Shown here in pieces: positions 16,891 to 29,891 of a stretch of DNA of 64,000 nt (the stretch's first letter is position 1; the number at the start of each line of letters is the position of its first letter). The position numbers and the translations under genes were made by a program. The stretch covers positions 2,666,001 through 2,730,000 of the forward strand of contig NC_016887.1 in the NCBI RefSeq assembly GCF_000284035.1, in the 5' to 3' direction. Under the pieces are notes generated by a model. That model made no database searches and had not been told where the DNA came from. It was given only the letters and a program-made list of their open reading frames with translations. This stretch comes from Nocardia cyriacigeorgica GUH-2. GTDB taxonomy: Bacteria > Actinomycetota > Actinomycetes > Mycobacteriales > Mycobacteriaceae.

Positions 16891-16919
16891 TTGACGAAGC
16901 GTTCGCCGCCGCGTAACTT
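16891..16919 (+). promoter_or_regulatory. rRNA operon promoter P1
   Basis: TTGACG (16891-16896) and TAACTT (16914-16919) are separated by 17 bp. The gap 16729-16890 upstream shows only a weak 6-bp hairpin (16745-16772) after the SDR gene. Confidence 0.75.
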
Positions 16920-17018
16920 ATTCCAGGTCAGAGCGACACGGACACCGACCCGGAGCCCCGAGGGCCTGGGAAACGAGGTAGGACGAGGAGCGCCTGACAA
17001 GCCGGTCGAAGAGCGGAT

Positions 17019-17046
17019 TTGACTCTGAGCCACTGATCGGTAAGCT
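17019..17046 (+). promoter_or_regulatory. rRNA operon promoter P2
   Basis: TTGACT (17019-17024) and TAAGCT (17041-17046) are separated by 16 bp. This resembles the strong rrn promoters of mycobacteria. The transcript would start near 17053 with a leader of about 240 bases. Confidence 0.8.
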
Positions 17047-17103
17047 AGGAACCCTGCCTCACTGAAGCCCCTGGTTAATAGCCGGGTCGGATGTGTGTGC
17101 GTG

Positions 17104-17133
17104 TGTTCTTTGAGAACTCAATAGTGTGTCGAT
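17104..17133 (+). promoter_or_regulatory. rrn leader boxA and 5' side of 16S processing stem
   Basis: TGTTCTTTGAGAACTC (about 17104-17119) matches actinobacterial rrn boxA antitermination sites. Bases 17120-17133 pair with 18968-18981 downstream of 16S (14 bp with one G-U), forming the predicted RNase III stem around 16S. Confidence 0.7.
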
Positions 17134-17292
17134 GAATGTCAGTGCCAATATTTTATTGGTTCCGGCCCCTCATACCCCCGTGTGTTGTGGGTCGGACATT
17201 TAGTCAGCAAACATTTTTGCTGGCGTTTTGTTTTGCTGGGTTTTCGGACTCTAGTTTAGATCTGATTGCACCTTCGGGTGTGATTGTGAGTC

Positions 17293-22268
<4,976 letters not shown>

Positions 22269-22331
22269 ACAAAGAAGCTACGCGTCCACTGTGCAGTATC
22301 TGAAACAACACACGAACCGTGTGATCCAGGT

Positions 22332-22458
22332 GAAAGGGGCTGCGCCCCTTTCAAACCCCGAGGGATCGGGGTTGGGTTTCCCGGGGGCGATGCCCCCGAA
22401 CCCCCCGGGAGGAGAGAGGTTTTCTCTCCGGATCGGGTGCTCGAGGGCCAGGCCCTCG
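22332..22458 (+). repeat. Run of five hairpins in the 23S-5S spacer
   Basis: Five inverted repeats follow one another: 22332-22340/22344-22352 (9 bp, loop TGC), 22354-22360/22367-22373, 22382-22388/22392-22398, 22411-22417/22423-22429 and 22442-22449/22451-22458. The third can be lengthened by GGGTT/AACCC. Such GGGGCTGCGCCCC and GGGGGCGATGCCCCC units look like intergenic repeat elements of Nocardia-type genomes. The spacer is about 230 bases, much longer than the usual 23S-5S spacer. Confidence 0.75.
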
Positions 22459-22497
22459 AAAACCCTTGGTCCGTCACGGTGTGACAGTTTCATAGAG

Positions 22498-22615
22498 TTA
22501 CGGCGGCTATAGCGGTGGGGAAACGCCCGGTCCCATTCCGAACCCGGAAGCTAAGGCCACCTGCGCCGATGGTACTGCACTCGACAGGGTGTGGGAGAGT
22601 AGGACACCGCCGGAA
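22498..22615 (+). rRNA. rrf: 5S ribosomal RNA
   Basis: The molecule is about 118 bases, beginning TTACGGCGGCTATAGCGG and ending GACACCGCCGGAA. It has the conserved CCCATTCCGAACCCGGAAGC loop, and its 5' and 3' ends pair (CGGCGG with CCGCCG). Confidence 0.94.
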
Positions 22616-22627
22616 CATCCTTTCGCG

Positions 22628-22655
22628 AAAGCCCCCGACCACGGTCGGGGGCTTT
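22628..22655 (+). terminator. rRNA operon terminator
   Basis: A perfect 12-bp stem (22628-22639 with 22644-22655) with a 4-base loop ends in CTTT and is followed by a T-rich run. It lies 13 bases after 5S and may also stop leftward transcription from the other side. Confidence 0.88.
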
Positions 22656-22687
22656 CGTCGCTTCTATTTACTTTTACGGCCATAACT

Positions 22688-23344
22688 TCACGGCTCGATC
22701 AGGCCGGCCCGGATGGCGTATCGCGTGAGGGCGAGACGGTCGCGGAGGCCGAGTTTCTGTAAAACGTTGGCGCGGTGACGATCTACCGTCTTGATACTGA
22801 TCACCAGATCGCCGGCGATTTCGCGGGAGGAATAGCCCTCCGCGACGAGCTTGACGATTTCCTCCTCACGGGGCGTGAGAGTCGTCGATGGCAGCGGGTC
22901 GCCCTGGTTGGCGCGTTCGAGCCAGTCGCGGATCAGCGAATTGACTGCCCCGGGATACAAATACGGCTCACCACGCAGAGTCGCGCGGCAGGCTTCGAGG
23001 AGATCGCGGTCGGCGACGGATTTCAGGACATAGCCGGACGCACCCACCCGCAACGATTCGAAGAAGTATTGCTCGTTGTCATACATCGACAGCATCAGGA
23101 TCCGCACACCCGGATGATCGCGGTTGATCTCGCGGGCCGCCTGGATGCCCGTCATGCGGGGCATGGCGATATCGAGAATCGCGAGGTCCACGGGCACCTG
23201 CGTCAGCTGCTGCACCGCTTCATAGCCGTTGGCGGCTTCGGCGACGACGGTGAGGTCGGGTTCGGCGTCGAGGATCATCCGCAGGCCGGAACGGACGAGC
23301 GCGTGGTCGTCGGCGAGCAGGATGCGGGCCGGGCCGGGACTCAT
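22688..23344 (-). CDS. NarL/LuxR family response regulator
   Basis: The protein has 218 residues. The receiver domain has ADDH (Asp12/13), the phosphorylated Asp58 (LAILDIAMP) and Lys in YVLKSV. The C-terminal LuxR helix-turn-helix is LTPREEEIVKLVAEG, then IKTVDRHRANVLQKLGL. ATG 23344 overlaps the kinase stop in ATGA, so the pair is translated together. The target genes are not evident; the nearby ion transporter operon is one possibility. Confidence 0.94.
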   Translation of the reverse strand: MSPGPARILLADDHALVRSGLRMILDAEPDLTVVAEAANGYEAVQQLTQVPVDLAILDIAMPRMTGIQAAREINRDHPGVRILMLSMYDNEQYFFESLRVGASGYVLKSVADRDLLEACRATLRGEPYLYPGAVNSLIRDWLERANQGDPLPSTTLTPREEEIVKLVAEGYSSREIAGDLVISIKTVDRHRANVLQKLGLRDRLALTRYAIRAGLIEP

Positions 23345-24426
23345 GAGCGGACGCCTCCGTTCGGATGCGGGATGGTCAGGCACACCGAGGTGCCGTGTCC
23401 GGGTGGGGATTCGATGGTGAGGTCGGCGTCGATGAGCAGAGCGCGTTCGCGCATCCCGCGGATGCCGGCGCCGTCCTCGTCCACGCCGCCGCGGCCATCG
23501 TCACGAACCCGGAGCACGAGCGAATCGCCGTGCGTGCGCAGGCCGAGTTCGACGCGGCCGGCCTGGGCGTGACGGGCGATATTCGTCAGGCTCTCCTGGG
23601 CGATTCGGTAGCAGACGAGTTCGACATCGGCGGCCAGGCGCGGCAGGTTTCGGTCGATATCGCGCGACACGGTGATCCCCGCGGTCGAAGCGAATTCGTT
23701 GCACAATGCGGCAAGCGCACTGGACAGGCCGAGGTCGTCGAGCACATCGGGGCGCAACCGGCGCGCGATGCCGCGCACTTCGTCCAGGCAGGACCGCACT
23801 GTTTCCTGCGCACCGTGCAGCACATCGACGACGTCGTCGGGTGCGCGGTCGGCCGCCCGCTTCATCGCCAGCAGTGCGACGGTGAGGCTTTGCCCGATCT
23901 CGTCGTGCAGCTCGCGGGCGATGCGCTGACGTTCGCCCTCTTGCGCCGCCAGGGCCGAGGCGCTGGCCGCGGCGCGTTCGGATTCCAGCCGCTGCACCAT
24001 CGCGTTGAAGGAGTCGATCACCCGCGACATATCGCCGTTGCCGCGGTCGTCGAGTCGGCCGCTGCGCCGCAGCGGATCCACTCGTTGCATGGAGGCGATG
24101 AGCCGATCCAGTGGTGCCAGGCTCGTGCGCAGCAGGAAGGCGTTGGCGGCGAGGATCACCGCGAGCCCGATCAGCAGCACCGGAATCTCGGTCAGACGCA
24201 CGCGCGCGGACACCGTGGCGGGCGACAGCGCGAGCACGAGCGTGCCGAAGGTGAACACCAATCCGTTGATGAGGAAGATCCGCCGGAACAGGGCATCCGC
24301 CGGTGTCCGGGTGTGTCGCCGGAACAGGCCCACTCCACTTCCCGGACGGTCCATGACCTCAGTGTGGCCGCTGGTGCACATGGTGTCCATGGGGTGCGCC
24401 ACCCATTCCTGCGGGTCCGGATACAT
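23341..24426 (-). CDS. NarL-type sensor histidine kinase
   Basis: This 361-residue kinase has two membrane helices (about residues 50-71 and 80-101) with almost no extracytoplasmic loop, a HAMP-like linker, a HisKA_3 domain with His174 in ARELHDEIGQ, and an ATPase domain with RDDGRGG and GIRGMRERA. The signal is probably sensed in the membrane or cytoplasm. ATG 24426 is chosen on AGGACG 8 bases upstream; ATGs at 24390 and 24354 are alternatives. It is divergent from the transporter operon and coupled to the regulator gene. Confidence 0.9.
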   Translation of the reverse strand: MYPDPQEWVAHPMDTMCTSGHTEVMDRPGSGVGLFRRHTRTPADALFRRIFLINGLVFTFGTLVLALSPATVSARVRLTEIPVLLIGLAVILAANAFLLRTSLAPLDRLIASMQRVDPLRRSGRLDDRGNGDMSRVIDSFNAMVQRLESERAAASASALAAQEGERQRIARELHDEIGQSLTVALLAMKRAADRAPDDVVDVLHGAQETVRSCLDEVRGIARRLRPDVLDDLGLSSALAALCNEFASTAGITVSRDIDRNLPRLAADVELVCYRIAQESLTNIARHAQAGRVELGLRTHGDSLVLRVRDDGRGGVDEDGAGIRGMRERALLIDADLTIESPPGHGTSVCLTIPHPNGGVRS

Positions 24427-24531
24427 AGCTTCGTCCTGCACAGATGGGTGCGGGCACCGATAGTCGAGGGCCCGGCCCGTCACCAAGGATTGAGACCGGG
24501 ACAGCAGCCGGTCACGGGAGGAGTGCTCGAC

Positions 24532-24804
24532 ATGGACGTCGACCGCACCACCGTGCCCGGGCAGGGCACGGTGCATCATCTGCTGACCCGGAGCGGCAGC
24601 CGCTTCGCTCTGGTCGCCAGTAGTGACGGCAGCAAACAGGTGCTCGTCTACGACCGCGGCGGCGACGAACCCGCCCGGACCATCTCGCTGGACGCCGACG
24701 AGGCCGATCAGCTCGCCGACCTGCTGCACAGTGCACCGATTCCGGACCGGATCGCTCGCCTGGAACGGCTGATGGACCAATTCACCGGCGAGCGGAGCCG
24801 CTGA
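24532..24804 (+). CDS. Small TrkA/KhtT-like regulatory subunit
   Basis: The 90-residue protein resembles the N-terminal domain of KhtT/CpaA-associated regulators of K+/H+ antiporters ([18 protein letters not shown], then [15 protein letters not shown]). It lacks the C-terminal RCK domain. ATG 24532 follows GGGAGGAG. Its stop overlaps the next start in TGATG. Encoded upstream of a transporter, it may be its regulatory subunit. Confidence 0.7.
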   Translation: MDVDRTTVPGQGTVHHLLTRSGSRFALVASSDGSKQVLVYDRGGDEPARTISLDADEADQLADLLHSAPIPDRIARLERLMDQFTGERSR

Positions 24805-25301
24805 TGACCACCCTCTTCCCGCACGCGCGACGGGGCCAGCCGATGCAAGCACATGAGATCGCGATTCAAATGCCGACCGTCCACCCCGGTGATCCGGTCG
24901 CCAAGGCGATGCGGTTGATGGTGGTCAACCGGCTGCCGGGCATGATCGTCGTCGACGATGACGATCGCCCCCTCGCGGTGCTGCCCGGCACCCAGGTGCT
25001 GCGATTGGCGATTCCCAGTTCCTACCAGGACGATCCGGCGCTCGCGCGCACCATCGACGAAGTACATGCCGAGCTGTTCTGGCGCGAACCCGGGCATCTG
25101 ACGGTGGGCGACTGCCTGCCGGAACGCTCGGCCAAGCCGGCCATCGTGCGCCCGGACGCGACGCTGCTCGAGATCGCGGCCCTGATGGCGCAGCGGCACA
25201 GCCCACTGGTGGCGGTGGTGAATCATTCGCGCACTCTGCTCGGTGCGGTGACCTTGGAACGGTTGCTGATCAGCCTGGCCGTCGCCGGTCCCGACGACTG
25301 A
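24804..25301 (+). CDS. CBS domain pair protein
   Basis: The 165-residue protein carries two CBS motifs, the first around [20 protein letters not shown] and the second around [21 protein letters not shown] pairs bind adenosine nucleotides and often control transporters. The N-terminal 13 residues are extra, so ATG 24843 is another possible start. It is the middle gene of a three-gene operon and likely adjusts the transporter encoded 28 bp downstream. Confidence 0.82.
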   Translation: MTTLFPHARRGQPMQAHEIAIQMPTVHPGDPVAKAMRLMVVNRLPGMIVVDDDDRPLAVLPGTQVLRLAIPSSYQDDPALARTIDEVHAELFWREPGHLTVGDCLPERSAKPAIVRPDATLLEIAALMAQRHSPLVAVVNHSRTLLGAVTLERLLISLAVAGPDD

Positions 25302-25329
25302 GCCGGATCCGGCCGAGGCGAGGTGAGCG

Positions 25330-26613
25330 ATGAACCAGCTGCTGGCCGTTGCCATTTTCGTCGGCGCGTTCTGGTGCATTGCCACCGAGCGGGCCGACAA
25401 GGTGAAGATCGTGCTCATCGGCGCGGCGCTGATGACGGTGTTCGGGCTGGTGCCCGGCGAGGAAGTGTTCTACAACGCGCACGCCGGCATCGACTGGAAC
25501 GTCATCTTTCTGCTGCTGGGCATGATGATCATCGTCGGCGTGGTCAAGCAGACCGGCTTGTTCGATTTTCTCGCGATCTGGGCCGCGAAACGCTCACACG
25601 GAAATCCGTTCCGGCTCTTGGTGATGCTGATGATCATCACTGCGGTCGCCTCGCCGATCCTGGACAACGTCACCATCGTCATGCTCATCGCTCCGGTGAC
25701 GATCGTCGTCTGCGATCGGCTGGGCCTGGCCGCGCAGCCGTTCATCATCGCCGAAGTGCTCGCGGCCAATATCGGCGGCACCGCGACCCTCGTCGGCGAT
25801 CCGCCCAACATCATCATCGGCAGCCGAGCGGGCTTGAGTTTCAACGACTTTCTGGTGCACATGGCGCCCGCGGTGACGGTGATCTTCGTGCTGTTCGTGG
25901 TGTTCACGCGGTGGTTGTTCCGCGCGCATCTGCGCCAGGATTCCGAGCACATCACCACCGTGATGGCATTGCAGGAGCGCCGCGCCATCACCGATACCAG
26001 GCTGCTCACCCGGGCGTTGCTGGTGCTCGGCGGGGTGATCGTCGGGTTCGGGCTGCATTCGGTACTGCACGTGGCGCCGTCGATCGTCGCACTGCTCGGT
26101 GCCGGGGCGATGGTGCTGATCTCGCGGCTCGACGTCGGCGAGATCCTGCGCGAAGTGGAGTGGGGGACATTGGTCTTCTTCATGGGGCTGTTCGTGATGG
26201 TGGCCGGGCTGGTGCATACCGGTGTCATCGACCGGATCGGTGACGCCGCGGTGGCCGCGTTCGGCGACAATCCGTTGCTCGCATCGGCGACGCTGGTGTT
26301 CGGTTCGGCGATCGTCGCGTCGTTCATCGACAACATCCCGTACACGACGACGATGGCGCCAGTGGTGGAGGGCCTCGTCGGGCAGACGCCCGATCCGGTT
26401 GAGGGGCAAGCGTTGTGGTGGTCGTTCGCCTTCGGCGCGGGCTTCAGCGGAAACGGGACGGCGGTCGCGGCCAGCGCCAACGTCGTCGCGCTGGATATCG
26501 CCCGTCGCGCGGGTCACCCGATCACCTTCTGGCAGTTCACCCGCTACGGCATCGTGGTGACGGCGTTGAGCAGCGTGCTCGCGTGGGCTTACGTCGCGAT
26601 GCGCTACTTCTGA
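25330..26613 (+). CDS. ArsB/NhaD superfamily (SLC13-like) ion transporter
   Basis: This 427-residue polytopic protein of the IT superfamily has the duplicated re-entrant motifs SPILDNVTIVMLIAPVTI with GGTATLVGDPPNIIIG in the first half, and FIDNIPYTTTMAPV with GAGFSGNGTAVAASANV in the second. This layout is shared by ArsB, NhaD and the P protein. The substrate may be Na+/H+ or an anion; arsenite is less likely because a separate ACR3 gene lies nearby. With the KhtT-like and CBS genes it suggests a nucleotide- or pH-controlled ion transporter. Confidence 0.85.
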   Translation: MNQLLAVAIFVGAFWCIATERADKVKIVLIGAALMTVFGLVPGEEVFYNAHAGIDWNVIFLLLGMMIIVGVVKQTGLFDFLAIWAAKRSHGNPFRLLVMLMIITAVASPILDNVTIVMLIAPVTIVVCDRLGLAAQPFIIAEVLAANIGGTATLVGDPPNIIIGSRAGLSFNDFLVHMAPAVTVIFVLFVVFTRWLFRAHLRQDSEHITTVMALQERRAITDTRLLTRALLVLGGVIVGFGLHSVLHVAPSIVALLGAGAMVLISRLDVGEILREVEWGTLVFFMGLFVMVAGLVHTGVIDRIGDAAVAAFGDNPLLASATLVFGSAIVASFIDNIPYTTTMAPVVEGLVGQTPDPVEGQALWWSFAFGAGFSGNGTAVAASANVVALDIARRAGHPITFWQFTRYGIVVTALSSVLAWAYVAMRYF

Positions 26614-26668
26614 CCGGCCCGGCGCCAGTGCGCGAGGAGCACCGGTACGACCACATCCCAGACGGAGC

Positions 26669-26728
26669 TATCCAGTGCTTGTGAATTGCAGCCACTGGAT
26701 ACCCCAGAAGGGGTGCTTGTGAAATGCA
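26669..26728. repeat. Structured repeat between convergent genes
   Basis: A 9-bp inverted repeat (TATCCAGTG 26669-26677 with CACTGGATA 26693-26701) is joined to a small hairpin ACCCC-AGAA-GGGGT (26701-26714). A 16-bp direct repeat, GTGCTTGTGAATTGCA (26675-26690) and GTGCTTGTGAAATGCA (26713-26728), has one mismatch. It lies between the transporter stop and the arsenate reductase stop and could be a dispersed element or a two-way terminator. Confidence 0.6.
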
Positions 26729-26734
26729 ACCGTG

Positions 26735-27511
26735 CTATCGGGCCGTGTCGGGATGGGGTTGGGACAACAGCCCATCGAGCACAGGGACCTGGGTGGGCGG
26801 AACTTTGATGTCCATCTCGATCACATCACCTCCGACGGAGGTGAACTCGAACGAAAAGAAGGAGCAGCAGGCCGTCTCGCGAGCGGCGAGGTTGCGTGCG
26901 GTCTGCTCGGCTTCGGCGCGCAGGGTCAGCCGGACGTGGGTGGGGGAGAGGCGGTCGACGGAGGTCAGCGCGGCGGCGAACAGGTTCTCGAACTCCGCCT
27001 CGCGCAATAGTTGTTCGGCTGTCGGGAGGGTGCATGCATCGACCGGCGCCCATGTGGGGCCGGGACCGCTGTCGGCCGACGGATTCACGTCGCCGCCATC
27101 CGGGTTGTGCGGTGGGAGTAGTTCGGCGATCAGTTGTTCGACTCGCGCTCTGATTTGGTCCCGGATCGGGCGGACGGCCTCGATACCCTGACCTGCGGGG
27201 TCGTCGAGCACCCAGTCGCGGTAGCTGACACCCGGGAAGAAGGGGCAGGTGTCGCCGCAGCCCATGGTGATCACCACGTCGGAGGTTTCGACGGCCTCGG
27301 GGGTCAGGATTTTCGGTTGCTGGGCTGAGATGTCGATGCCTAGTTCGGCCATTGCCTGCACCGCGACCGGGTTGATGGATGCCGCCGGGGCGCTGCCGGC
27401 CGAGCGGACTTCGATGGCGTCGCCGGCGAGGTGGGCGAGGAAGCCGGCGGCCATCTGGGAGCGGCCCGCGTTGTGTACGCAGACGAACAGGACGCTGGGT
27501 TTGTCTGCCAT
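26735..27511 (-). CDS. arsC: Arsenate reductase fused to a Cys-Cys C-terminal domain
   Basis: The protein has 258 residues. Residues 1-135 are a low-molecular-weight phosphatase-type arsenate reductase with the P-loop CVHNAGRSQM, and with Cys residues in MGCGDTCPFFPG. After a linker rich in Asp, Gly and Pro (about 135-155), a domain of about 95 residues contains CTLPTAEQLLREAEF and ETACCSFFSFEF. In actinobacteria this second domain is usually a separate small protein, to the best of my recollection. Its Cys pair could bind As(III). The ATG lies 34 bp downstream of the ACR3 gene, so it is the third gene of the ars operon. Confidence 0.88.
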   Translation of the reverse strand: MADKPSVLFVCVHNAGRSQMAAGFLAHLAGDAIEVRSAGSAPAASINPVAVQAMAELGIDISAQQPKILTPEAVETSDVVITMGCGDTCPFFPGVSYRDWVLDDPAGQGIEAVRPIRDQIRARVEQLIAELLPPHNPDGGDVNPSADSGPGPTWAPVDACTLPTAEQLLREAEFENLFAAALTSVDRLSPTHVRLTLRAEAEQTARNLAARETACCSFFSFEFTSVGGDVIEMDIKVPPTQVPVLDGLLSQPHPDTAR

Positions 27512-27545
27512 GTGGTGGACCTTTCGGACGGTTCGGTGGCGCCGG

Positions 27546-28631
27546 TTAGGCAGGTTCGGTTATGCCGGTGGTCGAGTTCGTGAAGCGTTTGCGCAGTGCC
27601 AGCGACACATACACAAGGCCCACCAGGACCGGCACCTCGATGAGTGGCCCGACCACACCGGCGAGGGCCTGGCCCGAGGCGGCGCCGAAGGTGGCGATGG
27701 CTACGGCGATGGCGAGTTCGAAGTTGTTGCCCGCGGCGGTGAAGGCGAGGGTGGTGGTGCGGGCGTAGCCGAGGCCGAGGGTGGCGCCGAGCAGGTAGCC
27801 GCCGCCCCACATGATCGCGAAGTAGGCCAGCAGCGGGACGGCGATGCGCACGACATCCCAGGGGCGGGCGGTGATCTGCTCGCCTTGCAGGGCGAACAGG
27901 ATCACGATGGTGAACAGCAGCCCGTACAGCGCCCACGGGCCGAGCCGGGGGAGCAGGGTGGACTCGTACCAGGAACGGCTCCTGGCCTTTTCGCCGAAGT
28001 GCCGGGTCAGGAATCCGGCCAGTAGGGGGATGCCGAGGAAGATCAGCACGGATTTCGCGATCTGCCAGGGCGAGGCGTCGATGGTGGCTTGTTCGAGGCC
28101 GAGCCAACCGGGCAGCACCGACAGGTAGAACCAGCCCAGCGCCGCGAACATGATCACCTGGAAGATCGAGTTCAGTGCGACGAGTACGGCGGCGGCTTCG
28201 CGATCACCGCAGGCCAGGTCGTTCCAGATGATGACCATGGCGATGCAGCGCGCGAGTCCGACGATGATCAGACCGGTCCGGTACTCCGGCAGATCCGGCA
28301 GCAGCAACCACGCCAGCGCGAACATCAGCGCCGGGCCGAGCACCCAGTTCAAGACCAGTGAACCGAGTAGGAGTGCGCGGTCGCCGGTGACGGTATCGAG
28401 CCGGTCGTAGCGAACCTTCGCCAGCACCGGGTACATCATGATGAGCAACCCGAGCGCGATCGGCAGCGAGATCCCGTCGACCTCCACCGCGCTCAGCGCA
28501 TCGCCGAGGCCGGGAATCATCCGCCCGAGCAGTAGCCCGCCCACCATCGCCGCGCCGATCCACACTGGCAGGAACCGGTCGAGCGTGGAGAGCTTGCCGG
28601 CGACCGGCGCTGTCTCGGTGCCGACGCTCAC
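27546..28631 (-). CDS. acr3: ACR3 family arsenite efflux permease
   Basis: This 361-residue, ten-helix permease of the bile/arsenite/riboflavin transporter superfamily exports As(III). The conserved Cys lies in GLARCIAMVIIWN, and the family pattern FTAAGNNFELAIAVAI is near the C-terminus. GTG 28631 overlaps the arsR stop in GTGA, so translation is coupled; a longer upstream reading frame is only an extension through arsR. It provides efflux of the arsenite made by the downstream reductase. Confidence 0.95.
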   Translation of the reverse strand: MSVGTETAPVAGKLSTLDRFLPVWIGAAMVGGLLLGRMIPGLGDALSAVEVDGISLPIALGLLIMMYPVLAKVRYDRLDTVTGDRALLLGSLVLNWVLGPALMFALAWLLLPDLPEYRTGLIIVGLARCIAMVIIWNDLACGDREAAAVLVALNSIFQVIMFAALGWFYLSVLPGWLGLEQATIDASPWQIAKSVLIFLGIPLLAGFLTRHFGEKARSRSWYESTLLPRLGPWALYGLLFTIVILFALQGEQITARPWDVVRIAVPLLAYFAIMWGGGYLLGATLGLGYARTTTLAFTAAGNNFELAIAVAIATFGAASGQALAGVVGPLIEVPVLVGLVYVSLALRKRFTNSTTGITEPA

Positions 28632-28990
28632 GCCCGCACCTCCAAGGTACCGCTGTCGGCCAGCAGCACATCCGACAGCCGCCGCAAGGCCTCGGGCACC
28701 ACGCGGTAGTACACCCACGACGCCCGGCGCTCACTAGCGAGCAACCCGGCTTCCCGCAGCACTTTCAGATGGTGCGAGATCGTCGGCTGACTCACCTCGA
28801 TCCCCGCCGACAGATCGCACACGCACGCTTCCTGACCTGCGCGACTGGCGATACTGCTGAGCAAGCGCAGCCGCACCGGATCCGACAGCGCCTTGAACAC
28901 CGCGGCAAGCTCGGCCGCCGATTCCGCACCCAGCGGCTCCCGGATCATGGGGGCGCCGGCGCATTGAGGTAGCGGTTCCGGATTCGACAT
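28628..28990 (-). CDS. arsR: ArsR family arsenic-responsive repressor
   Basis: This 120-residue winged-helix repressor has the metal-binding ACVCDLS motif and the recognition helix SQPTISHHLKVLREAGLL. Two Cys in CVC plus a third Cys (C10 of the N-terminus is a candidate) could bind As(III). The ATG at 28990 has no ribosome site and lies 3 bp from the operator, so the mRNA may be leaderless or very short-leadered. It is the first gene of arsR-acr3-arsC. Confidence 0.93.
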   Translation of the reverse strand: MSNPEPLPQCAGAPMIREPLGAESAAELAAVFKALSDPVRLRLLSSIASRAGQEACVCDLSAGIEVSQPTISHHLKVLREAGLLASERRASWVYYRVVPEALRRLSDVLLADSGTLEVRA

Positions 28991-28993
28991 GCA

Positions 28994-29013
28994 TCGATAT
29001 TGACGTATATCGA
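28994..29013 (-). promoter_or_regulatory. Probable ArsR operator
   Basis: The perfect inverted repeat TCGATAT-N6-ATATCGA directly precedes the arsR start. Binding of ArsR here would block transcription of the ars operon. Confidence 0.7.
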
Positions 29014-29084
29014 ATCAGTTCGCAAGACGCGGTCCGTCTGTGGGCGAGTGGTCGCCGCTTGGCCTGCCTGCGAGGATCTGCGGG

Positions 29085-29375
29085 GTGATCACCGAGCATG
29101 CGCTGTTGACTGTCCTACCGGGCCGCGAGGCCGAGTTCGAAACCGCGTTCGGGCAGGCACGCGCGATCATCGCGGCGATGCCGGGTTTCCGCGAGCTGAC
29201 GCTGTCGCGGTCGATCGAGGCTCCCGGCACCTACCTGTTGCTCGTCGGATGGGACCGGCTCGAGGATCACACAGTCGGTTTCCGGCAGTCACCGGAGTAT
29301 CAGCGCTGGAAGGCGTTGCTGCATCACTTCTATGACCCCTTCCCGGACGTCACGCATTTCCGCCGGGTGTACTGA
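29085..29375 (+). CDS. Antibiotic biosynthesis monooxygenase (ABM) domain protein
   Basis: This 96-residue single ABM domain has ITEHALLTVLPGREAEFETAF, AMPGFRELTLSRS and YLLLVGWDRLEDH. Such proteins form dimeric barrels; some oxidise quinones, others degrade haem, and many are of unknown use. The start is GTG 29085; GCGAGGAT lies 10 bases or so upstream. It is divergent from arsR and converges on a merR gene. Confidence 0.85.
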   Translation: MITEHALLTVLPGREAEFETAFGQARAIIAAMPGFRELTLSRSIEAPGTYLLLVGWDRLEDHTVGFRQSPEYQRWKALLHHFYDPFPDVTHFRRVY

Positions 29376-29380
29376 CCCGC

Positions 29381-29779
29381 TCAGAGCATCGGGAGGTTCG
29401 GCGGGATCTGGAGGGCGACGGTCACCAGGGAGTGCACGCGGGCGGCGATGATCTCGAGTAGGCCTTGGATTTCGGCGGGGGCGGTTTCGGCCGCGGTCCT
29501 GAGGTTCTTGAGGTCCCCGTCGAGCTGGGCGAGGGCCTTGCCGGTGTCGCCGGGGCGGGCCGCGAGGGCGGCTGCGATCTCTTCCAGCGGGATGCCCTGG
29601 GCTTCCAGGCGCTGGATGAGGTGGATGCGGTCGACGTCGCCGGGGTGGTAGAGGCGGTAGCCGCCGGAGGTGCGTTCGGCGGGGGTGAGCAGGCCGAGGC
29701 CGGTGTAGTAGTCGATGGTCCGGTTGCTGACTCCCGCGCGGGTGGCCAATTCGCCGATGCGGACCAGAGTGTCGGGCAT
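29381..29779 (-). CDS. MerR family transcriptional regulator
   Basis: The 132-residue protein has the MerR helix-turn-helix (VRIGELATRAGVSNRTIDYY), the wing GGYRLYHPGDVDRIHLIQ and a C-terminal coiled coil. No Cys cluster is present, so it probably senses an organic ligand or stress rather than a metal. AAAGGAGG precedes the ATG. It is divergent from the DedA gene, which it may control through the 112-bp spacer. Confidence 0.92.
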   Translation of the reverse strand: MPDTLVRIGELATRAGVSNRTIDYYTGLGLLTPAERTSGGYRLYHPGDVDRIHLIQRLEAQGIPLEEIAAALAARPGDTGKALAQLDGDLKNLRTAAETAPAEIQGLLEIIAARVHSLVTVALQIPPNLPML

Positions 29780-29891
29780 GGGCCTCCTTTCGCGCGGCGG
29801 TGAAACGATACAGCGCGTGCCGGGGCCGGCCTGCGAGGAGCGTCACGAGATACGCAAACCATACAGTTGCGCGTGTTACTGTGGGACCGCG

